From: Verrucomicrobiota bacterium
Lineage (GTDB): Bacteria > Verrucomicrobiota > Verrucomicrobiia > Limisphaerales > UBA1100
Reading direction: 5' to 3'
NCBI GenBank assembly: GCA_028872685.1
Contig: JAPKEI010000117.1
Coordinates: 1-8,125 of the forward strand
Length of the DNA stretch: 8,125 nt
The position numbers were made by a program, and so were the translations under genes. Under the pieces are notes generated by a model. That model saw nothing but the letters and a program-made list of their open reading frames with translations. It was not told the DNA's origin and made no database searches. Shown one piece after another: positions 1 through 5,457 of this stretch (position 1 is its first letter; each line of letters opens with the position of its first letter).

Positions 1-1541
1 GTGAGGCACAATACAATCGGTTGATCCGGGTTGGCCGGTAATACGGGGCTTTCCCAGTCGAGCACTTTACCCTTGGCCTGTTGCCGGAGCAGGTGACGCG
101 GGGCCATTGATCCGGTGAAGTCGTACCAATCGGTGTTCTCTCCGTCATTCTTGATAATGCGGCCAAGGGCCGGCTTGGCGGCGGAAATCAAATTGGGAAT
201 TCCCTTCAAGGTTGAAGGCAACTCGCCGGATTGTTTCATCCCATTGGCCTGCATGACTTTCCAGCCGGCTTTTTGAAACGTCCAGATTTGTCCGGCTTCC
301 TTTGCCTCCACCATCGAGGCCGCGCCGGATTTGTCCAGCACACCGGCCAGGGTTTTTCGGGGATCGAAGGGCAGCTTGTGCTCGGTCCAGGTCGATTGTT
401 TCGGATTCCAAATGCGCGTCAGGTTTTTTTCGCCGATCAGTATATCCATGAACCCGTCATTGTTGGCATCAAGAATACGCACCGCATTGTCACCGCCATC
501 CTTGCCTCGCAGCGAACTGCCCTTCAGTAGGTTTTTGTTCAACCGCTCGGCGCATTCCCTGAAATTCAGGAACTTAACCTTTTTGCCGTACGTCTTCTGA
601 GCGTAATCGATCAGTTCCACCAACTGCGCGCTGCTGCTCCAGCCGTGTGGGTGAAAGACAAGGTTCATCACGCCCTGTTTGTGAACGGTGACATCAAGCG
701 CACGTTTCCAGTCCTCAAGCATTTGCGGCTTTTGATTACCGATGAGGTTTTGCGCCTCCCAGTCGCTGGGCACCACGCAGGGGAATTCCCAGCACAAGCG
801 GTTGATGACAAAGGGGTAGGGATAATCTTCAATCGTTCCCACGTAAGAATTCATCTTGCTCAAATACTTCCCAAAGCGCTCCTTGCCATCCGAATCCAGA
901 ACTAACTTTCGAGAGAGCGACTTATCAGTTGAAGTGGTGATGTTAAAGACCGATGTATCAATCTGTAGATATCGCCCATCTGCGCTCGTCTTATTGAAAA
1001 TCTCTGCAAAAAACCGCGGACTGAGGCTATTCATCGAATCGCAACAAGGCATCCGATAAGCCACTGGTTTATTCCCCTTAATTTGGCTAAGCAAATCCAC
1101 CCCGCCGTGGACGACATTCGCCGCTTGTTGAAAATTCCCTTTCTGTAAAAGTGGACACGGGTGCGTAAGCGTATGTACTTCAACGGAAACCCCCTCCTTC
1201 AACCACCGCAGCACCTGTGCATCCTCCGGCCCAATGCGGCAGGTCATAATACTCACCGGCGCCCGGCCGTCGATTTTCTTCAGCCGCTCAAGAATGGGAC
1301 GCAGAAAAGTCTCATACTTCGCCGCCGCCCGCATGTCGTCGATGCCCAACGTAACCACCGCCTCCACTCCGTCCTCGCCCACCCATTGAGGCGTGATCAA
1401 TTTCGGAAAATCCCGATGCGGATAAAACGGACTCGGGTCGTCGAGATAAGTCAGCCGATTGGCGGGGCTTTTGGAGATATGGGTTTGGGTGAAAGCCGAA
1501 AGAGTCAACGCAAAGAACAGCAGTAACCGGAAGAAATTCAT
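1..1541 (-). CDS. Secreted NodB-type polysaccharide deacetylase with FG-GAP-like C-terminal segment (3' end outside window)
   Basis: The frame starts at ATG 1541-1539 and stays open for 513 codons to the left edge, so the product is C-terminally incomplete. Residues 1-19 form a hydrophobic signal peptide (MNFFRLLLFFALTLSAF). Residues about 60-335 carry the five NodB-fold motifs in order: GIDD (66-69; motif 1, second Asp a metal ligand), HTLTH (123-127; the two metal-binding His), RMPC (163-166; Arg of motif 3), DTSVF (195-199; motif 4) and FHPHGW (296-301; motif 5 His). This predicts an active metal-dependent carbohydrate de-N- or de-O-acetylase acting outside the cytoplasm. Residues 352-372 contain a Ca-loop-like DANNDGFMD, typical of FG-GAP/VCBS beta-propeller blades, so an adhesion or binding module appears fused after the catalytic domain. 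Motif 1 has Gly-Ile where most NodB proteins have Thr-Phe. No Shine-Dalgarno sequence precedes the ATG. The substrate is unknown. The family call is strong; the propeller is inferred from one clear motif. Confidence 0.85.
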   Translation of the reverse strand, partial: MNFFRLLLFFALTLSAFTQTHISKSPANRLTYLDDPSPFYPHRDFPKLITPQWVGEDGVEAVVTLGIDDMRAAAKYETFLRPILERLKKIDGRAPVSIMTCRIGPEDAQVLRWLKEGVSVEVHTLTHPCPLLQKGNFQQAANVVHGGVDLLSQIKGNKPVAYRMPCCDSMNSLSPRFFAEIFNKTSADGRYLQIDTSVFNITTSTDKSLSRKLVLDSDGKERFGKYLSKMNSYVGTIEDYPYPFVINRLCWEFPCVVPSDWEAQNLIGNQKPQMLEDWKRALDVTVHKQGVMNLVFHPHGWSSSAQLVELIDYAQKTYGKKVKFLNFRECAERLNKNLLKGSSLRGKDGGDNAVRILDANNDGFMDILIGEKNLTRIWNPKQSTWTEHKLPFDPRKTLAGVLDKSGAASMVEAKEAGQIWTFQKAGWKVMQANGMKQSGELPSTLKGIPNLISAAKPALGRIIKNDGENTDWYDFTGSMAPRHLLRQQAKGKVLDWESPVLPANPDQPIVLCL

Positions 1542-1547
1542 ACGTCG

Positions 1548-1600
1548 AAAGTAAAAGGCAAAAAGCAGAAAGTCAAAGCCACAACTCAAAAGTAAAAAGT
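1548..1600. repeat. A-rich degenerate short-repeat tract between LRR and deacetylase genes
   Basis: The gap between the LRR gene and the deacetylase holds a plus-strand purine tract built from variants of a unit of three to five A followed by G and T or C. It reads AAAGTAAAAGG at 1548-1558 and AAAAGTAAAAAGT at 1588-1600, with looser copies between. On the transcribed strand it is a T-rich leader directly upstream of the deacetylase start. Arms CCACA and TGTGG flank the better half but enclose a 16-nt loop, so a terminator is not supported. It could be a dispersed intergenic low-complexity repeat; no function is known to me. Confidence 0.4.
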
Positions 1601-1625
1601 GTGGATTGACCCTTTGCTTTCCCCA

Positions 1626-2198
1626 TCACCGCACCACCACGCATTCGGGCAGGGCGGTTTCCAGCCCGACCACACCTGCATCGGTCACTGAGGTGGCGGT
1701 GAGTAGGAGCAAACGCAAACCGGTGCAGCCGGCCAAATGTTTAAGGCCGGCATCGGTCACTGAAGTGTCGTATAAATAGAGCGCGTGCAATTTTGTTTCC
1801 CCGGCAATCTTGGCGAGGGCGGTATCGGTCACCGCTAAATTGCTGAGCCCCAGCCACAGCAGATTTCCCTCGGCATCGAAACCGTGATCCACCGCCAGCG
1901 ATTCCAGCGCGACCTTTAGTGTCCCCTTTTGTTGGAGGGCGCGCAGCAAGGGATCGTCCGTGGGTGTACTAGGCGTCACGGGTGGGGAGTTGGTTGAGGG
2001 GACGTCGGTCGCGTTAGTGCGAATTAGCACCGGGGTGTTCGTGACATTTTCCGCGCCGCTATTGATATCCCCATTCGCGGGCGGCGGGAGGTCGAGCGGT
2101 TCCTTTTCCTTCATCGTCACCGCCAAAAAAATAGCCAGCGCCAAGCCAAGCCCACATAATGAAACGATGATGATTTGATTTCTGGATACTGCAGCCAT
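1626..2198 (-). CDS. Small membrane-anchored leucine-rich-repeat protein
   Basis: This is a 190-residue protein. Residues 8-28 form one hydrophobic segment (IIIVSLCGLGLALAIFLAV) with a basic residue before it, so it is either an N-terminal anchor or an uncleaved signal. Residues about 36-82 are a Pro/Thr/Ser/Asn-rich linker. Residues about 97-188 hold about three leucine-rich repeats of 24 residues, with the signature LxLxxTxVTDAGLxxLxG seen best at 141-156 and 165-179. This LRR type is abundant in planctomycetes and verrucomicrobia and generally acts as a binding surface; no partner is evident. The ATG at 2198-2196 has no Shine-Dalgarno sequence but follows a 14-bp palindrome. The gene lies 50 bp downstream of the Sel1 lipoprotein gene and 84 bp upstream of the deacetylase gene, and may share their transcript. 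Three repeats is very short for an LRR protein. No enzymatic motif is visible. Confidence 0.8.
   Translation of the reverse strand: MAAVSRNQIIIVSLCGLGLALAIFLAVTMKEKEPLDLPPPANGDINSGAENVTNTPVLIRTNATDVPSTNSPPVTPSTPTDDPLLRALQQKGTLKVALESLAVDHGFDAEGNLLWLGLSNLAVTDTALAKIAGETKLHALYLYDTSVTDAGLKHLAGCTGLRLLLLTATSVTDAGVVGLETALPECVVVR
1678..1834 (-). repeat. 72-bp periodic direct repeat encoding the LRR units
   Basis: The plus-strand sequence GCATCGGTCACTGA occurs at 1678-1691 and again, unchanged, at 1750-1763. A third diverged copy (TATCGGTCACCG) lies at 1823-1834 in the same register. The spacing is exactly 72 bp, or 24 codons, which matches one leucine-rich repeat encoding the VTDAGL signature. DNA-level identity across two units suggests fairly recent internal duplication or strong codon constraint. 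Confidence 0.7.
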
Positions 2199-2199
2199 T

Positions 2200-2213
2200 T
2201 GACGCTGGCGTCA
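2200..2213. promoter_or_regulatory. Palindrome TGACGC-TG-GCGTCA upstream of the LRR start
   Basis: Two perfect 6-bp inverted arms are separated by 2 bp, beginning 2 bp upstream of the LRR start codon and covering the place where a ribosome-binding site would sit. The 2-nt spacer suits a dimeric DNA-binding protein better than an RNA hairpin, although a 5-bp stem with a 4-nt loop is possible in the mRNA. A role as operator or translational control element is inference from position and symmetry alone. Confidence 0.25.
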
Positions 2214-2248
2214 GTGTGCCTATCCGCATGCAGGACAGCAAGGGAAGG

Positions 2249-3058
2249 TTATTGCGCGGCCTGAAACTCAACCGACAAGCGTTGCCCCTCGGCCACGGCT
2301 TCGGGGATCATTTGGTCGGTGAGGATCTCCTTGTCGCGCTGGGCGCGCGTGTGATTGGCCGCCGCGGCGAGGTTTAGCCATTTGTAGGCTTGCACGAGAT
2401 CCTGTTCCTTTCCAATGCCATGTGCAAAGCACAAGCCCACATAGTATTGCGCATCCACATGTAAATTTTCCGCCGCTTGCAAAAACCATTTTACCGCTTC
2501 AGCATCATCCTTGGGCACACCCTCGCCCACCCGATGCAAATAGCCCATTTGAAATTGCGCATCTGGATAGCCTTGATCAGCGGCGCGTTTCATCCATGCG
2601 GCGGCAGCCTGATCATCCTCTAACACGCCGCGACCCTCGGCCAACATCAGCGCCAGATTGTAGCGCGCTTCCATCAATCCCTGCTTCGCCGCGCGTTCGC
2701 AGTACATCGCGGCCAGCGGAACATCCTGCTGCACTCCCGCACCTTTTTCGAGCATCAATGCGTAGTTAAACTGCGCCTGCTTCAAACCCGAATCAGCAGC
2801 CTTTCGATACCACTCAGCCGCCATGGCCAACTGCCCGGCCATGTCGTGCTTCAACGCCAAATTAAACTGCGCAACGGAGTCGCCCGCTTCAGCTTTGCTT
2901 TGATCGATCGGCGGTGGCGTATCGATTGGACGCGCGAAGCCGTTGGTCGGAGGGATCACAATCTCCGAAGTTCCCGTTGTTCCCATGGAACCACAGCCCG
3001 CCAGCAAAAATGCCACGGCCAAACCCGTTGTCGCACACATGTTCATATTTGTATTCAT
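2249..3058 (-). CDS. Sel1-like repeat lipoprotein
   Basis: The chosen start is ATG 3058-3056, giving 269 residues. Residues 12-22 run from a hydrophobic core into a good lipobox, LLAGC (18-22), so Cys22 should be lipidated after signal peptidase II cleavage. Asp is absent at +2, which fits outer-membrane sorting. A Pro/Thr-rich spacer (about 30-55) precedes five Sel1-like (TPR-related) repeats, with anchors AQFNLAL (63), AQFNYAL (95), ARYNLAL (131), AQFQMGY (167) and AQYYVGL (203). Spacing is 32 residues once and then 36. A charged capping helix ends the protein. Sel1 proteins are protein-protein interaction scaffolds; no partner can be named. A TTG at 3097-3095 would add 13 residues including two Arg. 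That would give the signal a positive n-region, which the ATG form lacks, so the start is uncertain. The small Sel1 gene upstream is a likely paralogue. Confidence 0.85.
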   Translation of the reverse strand: MNTNMNMCATTGLAVAFLLAGCGSMGTTGTSEIVIPPTNGFARPIDTPPPIDQSKAEAGDSVAQFNLALKHDMAGQLAMAAEWYRKAADSGLKQAQFNYALMLEKGAGVQQDVPLAAMYCERAAKQGLMEARYNLALMLAEGRGVLEDDQAAAAWMKRAADQGYPDAQFQMGYLHRVGEGVPKDDAEAVKWFLQAAENLHVDAQYYVGLCFAHGIGKEQDLVQAYKWLNLAAAANHTRAQRDKEILTDQMIPEAVAEGQRLSVEFQAAQ

Positions 3059-3087
3059 GCCAAAACGCCGCTCTTGGAATAGCGGGT

Positions 3088-3116
3088 ACAGTAGCAAAAA
3101 TGGAGACGCCGATCAA
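3088..3116 (-). promoter_or_regulatory. Weak sigma-70-like promoter candidate for the Sel1 lipoprotein gene
   Basis: On the minus strand TTGATC (3116-3111; 4 of 6 to TTGACA) is followed after exactly 17 bp by TACTGT (3093-3088; 3 of 6 to TATAAT). Transcription would begin around 3081, downstream of the alternative TTG start and upstream of the ATG at 3058, so it agrees with the shorter lipoprotein. The match is weak, and the gene could equally be read from the transcript entering from upstream. Confidence 0.18.
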
Positions 3117-3134
3117 GTCCTGAACGTTACACGC

Positions 3135-3506
3135 TCAGTCAGGTGTGCCCATCTCCGCCCGCAACGAATCCAGATCTGCCTCACTCAGTTGCCGCGCCAC
3201 CGCATCGAGATTTTTGCCTGCCTTGCGATCGCCCTGATTGGCCGCCTGAAAAAAGAACCGATACGCCTGCAACAGATCCTGCTCCACACCATCACCTGAG
3301 AAATGCCGAGCGCCCAAATTATTTTGCGCGAGCATATGACCGGCGGCCGCGGCTTGTTGCAGCCATTCCACCGCCACGTCATCATCCAGTTCCACCTCCA
3401 TGCCCAGCGCATGACGCCAGCCGAGCTCATACTGCGCCTCCACATCACCCGCTTCGGCCTTGGCCGCCAGTGCATCCAGACTGAAATTTTCCTCGGTTTC
3501 CTCCAT
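3135..3506 (-). CDS. Small cytosolic Sel1-like repeat protein
   Basis: This is a 123-residue acidic protein with no signal peptide or membrane segment, so it is probably cytoplasmic. It contains two full Sel1-like repeats and a third partial one, with anchors AQYELGW (24-30), AQNNLGA (60-66) and AGKNLDA (96-102), exactly 36 residues apart. A C-terminal capping helix (about 104-118) completes it. The last repeat and cap resemble the end of the neighbouring lipoprotein: both have QDLxQAY followed by a two-helix unit and a final E-rich helix. This points to a tandem duplication. The start codon overlaps the stop of the MocA gene by one base (TAATG), which predicts translational coupling. The likely role is a scaffold or adaptor; the only hint of a partner is the coupled oxidoreductase. 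Family call strong, function unknown. Confidence 0.85.
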   Translation of the reverse strand: MEETEENFSLDALAAKAEAGDVEAQYELGWRHALGMEVELDDDVAVEWLQQAAAAGHMLAQNNLGARHFSGDGVEQDLLQAYRFFFQAANQGDRKAGKNLDAVARQLSEADLDSLRAEMGTPD

Positions 3507-4921
3507 TACACATTTTCCGGTACAACAAACGGCTTTCGGTAAGGCCTTGAAAGAAGTGCATTGGCTCCTTCATTTTTGAAACGTTCTCCAATGGGATCAA
3601 ATTCGAGCTGCTTACCGATCTGATAGGTAGTGTCTCCAAGCTTCAGCCCAATGCCTTTGAGGTTATCGTTGAGAGCTTCAAATCCTTCACTTACTTGTGG
3701 GTTTTTGTGGAACTTGCGTGATTTGAGATCAAAGGCTTCCTTCTCGCCGGTGCGGTAACTAATGTTCCCCAGGTGGCAAAGCGCACTGGAGTAATGGCCC
3801 TCAGCTACGTCTGCATTTAAATGGTCGCGTTTACGGCTGCGCACACAGTCGATAAAGTTTCCGAAAGGACCACCTGGTTGAACTTCACCGCCGAGGTTGT
3901 CCAGACCAACGGCTTTCCCACCATTTTTGGGATAGAACTTACCTCCGGTGATCTTGCCTTCGGTGGTGTAGTATTCATTTTTTACCACCCGAGGAATGTT
4001 GTGTTTGCCCACGAGCCCCCGGGTTTCAAAAATCAGGAGGGCTTCATCATACTCATAAACAGCCATTTGGGTATTGGGGGTTTCGCCCTGATCTTCGTAA
4101 CCGAACCGGCCTCCGATACTCCAGACACTCTTGGGCATGGTAGCACCCTTAATGGCCCAACGGGCGACATCCATTTCATGGACACCCTGATTGCCCGTGT
4201 CGCCATTACCGGTTTCCCAGAACCAGTGCCAGTTATAATGAACCAAATTACCATGGTAGGCTTGTTCTGCAGCCGGTCCCAGCCAAAGATTATAGTCTAG
4301 GCCTTTGGGGGGCGTGCCCGTTGTTTTATTGCCGATACTCCACCGTGGCTTGCAGCAGTACCCCTTGCTAACCTGTAGCTTTCCGTATTTGCCTGAGTGT
4401 ACCGCAGCAATTTCGCGCGCGCGCCCACCGCTGCTGCGTTGTTGAGTGCCGTGTTGCACAATGCGGTTATATTTCTCGGCCGCCTCCACCAGTTTTCGGC
4501 CTTCGTATATGTTGTGGGAAATGGGTTTTTCAATGTAGGCATCCTTGCCAGCTTGGCAGGCCCAAATGCCGATTAAGGAATGCCAGTGGTTACAAGTGGC
4601 TACCGATACTGCGTCCAGATCTTTGTCTTCTAATGCCTCGCGAACATCCTGAACACACTTGGGGCGTTTACCCTGTTTACCTTCCACTGTGCGTGAACGG
4701 CCTTCAAAGAGCCGGCTGTCCGGGTCGATGAGATAAGCAATCTCCACATTCTTCATGCCCAGATACGCGCCCATATGGCTTTGTCCACGGCCATTGATGC
4801 CGGCGATGCCAATGCGCACGCGGTCGTTCGCACCAAACACTCGGGATGGAACAAAGTTAACCGCTAGAGCAGAGGCGGCTGCAGAGGTTTTAAGGAAGGA
4901 ACGGCGATTGATTTTGTTCAC
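3506..4921 (-). CDS. Tat-signalled Gfo/Idh/MocA family oxidoreductase
   Basis: This is a 471-residue NAD(P)-dependent sugar or cyclitol oxidoreductase of the Gfo/Idh/MocA family. Residues 6-11 (RRSFLK) and the following Ala-rich stretch to about 30 form a twin-arginine signal, so a folded, cofactor-loaded protein is probably exported. The Rossmann nucleotide-binding loop is at 38-46 (GIAGINGRG). The family EKP motif is at 131-133, with its Lys the usual catalytic residue. The GNQGVHEMD segment at 243-251 supplies the conserved His of the C-terminal alpha/beta substrate domain. Length is normal for exported planctomycete/verrucomicrobial members. The start is GTG (4921-4919): an in-frame TAA lies two codons upstream (TAA-CAT-CCC-GTG), so no earlier start is possible. 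No Shine-Dalgarno sequence is seen. The stop overlaps the next ATG as TAATG. Substrate is unknown; glycan catabolism is inferred from the neighbours. Confidence 0.92.
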   Translation of the reverse strand: MNKINRRSFLKTSAAASALAVNFVPSRVFGANDRVRIGIAGINGRGQSHMGAYLGMKNVEIAYLIDPDSRLFEGRSRTVEGKQGKRPKCVQDVREALEDKDLDAVSVATCNHWHSLIGIWACQAGKDAYIEKPISHNIYEGRKLVEAAEKYNRIVQHGTQQRSSGGRAREIAAVHSGKYGKLQVSKGYCCKPRWSIGNKTTGTPPKGLDYNLWLGPAAEQAYHGNLVHYNWHWFWETGNGDTGNQGVHEMDVARWAIKGATMPKSVWSIGGRFGYEDQGETPNTQMAVYEYDEALLIFETRGLVGKHNIPRVVKNEYYTTEGKITGGKFYPKNGGKAVGLDNLGGEVQPGGPFGNFIDCVRSRKRDHLNADVAEGHYSSALCHLGNISYRTGEKEAFDLKSRKFHKNPQVSEGFEALNDNLKGIGLKLGDTTYQIGKQLEFDPIGERFKNEGANALLSRPYRKPFVVPENV

Positions 4922-4949
4922 GGGATGTTAAGTGGTTTAGGTTTGTGGT

Positions 4950-4971
4950 GTAATGATGCCGTAATGGTGAC
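4950..4971. repeat. Tandem 11-bp near-repeat in the dtd-MocA gap
   Basis: The 56-bp gap between dtd and the MocA gene contains GTAATGATGCC (4950-4960) followed immediately by GTAATGGTGAC (4961-4971), identical at 9 of 11 positions. One helical turn between copies would place them on the same DNA face, as in some activator sites. I see no clear promoter or terminator in this gap. The match could be chance. Confidence 0.2.
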
Positions 4972-4977
4972 AGAACT

Positions 4978-5457
4978 TTAGACTTGGGCAAGCCTCTTTG
5001 GTTCTGAGATTCTCTGTTGGTGGCTATCCATTACAAAGGTGACGGGGCCATCATTTACCAGACTTACCTTCATCATGGCCCCGAATTCGCCGGTTTTTAC
5101 CGGAACTTTGAGTTGAGTGAGTTTTTCACAGAAATATTTGTATAATCGTTCCCCTTCTTCAGGTGGTGCGGCACTTGTGAAACTTGGCCGGCGACCTTTA
5201 CGCCAGTCACCCGCTAAGGTGAATTGGCTGATCACCAGTGCCTCCCCATTCACATCGCGAATTGACCGGTTCATTTTGCCTTCATCATCATTAAAAATCC
5301 GAAAGCCCGCGATGCGATCGGCAAGAAATTCAGCATCGGCTTCGGTGTCTCCCTGAGCAACACCCAGTAGGATAACCAAGCCGGTTTCAATTTCACCGGT
5401 AACACGATCTTCTACAGTAACCTTGCCTTCACTGACGCGTTGCAGTACGGCAATCAT
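4978..5457 (-). CDS. dtd: D-aminoacyl-tRNA deacylase
   Basis: Dtd hydrolyses D-amino acids (and misattached glycine) from tRNA in the cytoplasm and so protects translation. The 159-residue protein aligns with the family from the first residue (MIAVLQRVSEGKVTV). It has the SQFTL motif at 77-81, which contributes the catalytic-site Thr, and the NDGPVT motif at 135-140, whose Gly-cisPro pair enforces chirality in the dimer active site. The family is usually about 145 residues; here a short basic tail (about 146-159) extends it. The ATG at 5457-5455 shares one base with the TAA of the TIM-barrel gene (TAATG), and a GGAG lies three bases before it, so re-initiation by terminating ribosomes is likely. 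Its place between two genes for Tat-exported sugar enzymes is unusual for a housekeeping protein. The identification is very secure. Confidence 0.96.
   Translation of the reverse strand: MIAVLQRVSEGKVTVEDRVTGEIETGLVILLGVAQGDTEADAEFLADRIAGFRIFNDDEGKMNRSIRDVNGEALVISQFTLAGDWRKGRRPSFTSAAPPEEGERLYKYFCEKLTQLKVPVKTGEFGAMMKVSLVNDGPVTFVMDSHQQRISEPKRLAQV

Noticed and set aside
1161..1526. Plus-strand open frame of 121 codons
   Set aside because: It lies wholly opposite the deacetylase frame, which has conserved NodB motifs, and its own translation is Arg/Pro-rich without recognisable features.
3068..3085. Inverted repeat CCGCT / AGCGG upstream of the Sel1 lipoprotein ATG
   Set aside because: The stem is only 5 bp with an 8-nt loop and no following T-run, so neither a terminator nor a regulatory hairpin is supported.
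3821..4300. Plus-strand open frame of 159 codons
   Set aside because: It is antisense to the conserved C-terminal half of the MocA oxidoreductase and resembles no family.
4414..4424. Alternating CG tract of 11 bases (possible Z-DNA)
   Set aside because: It encodes an ordinary Gly-Arg-Ala-Arg stretch of the MocA protein and is short enough to arise from codon choice.
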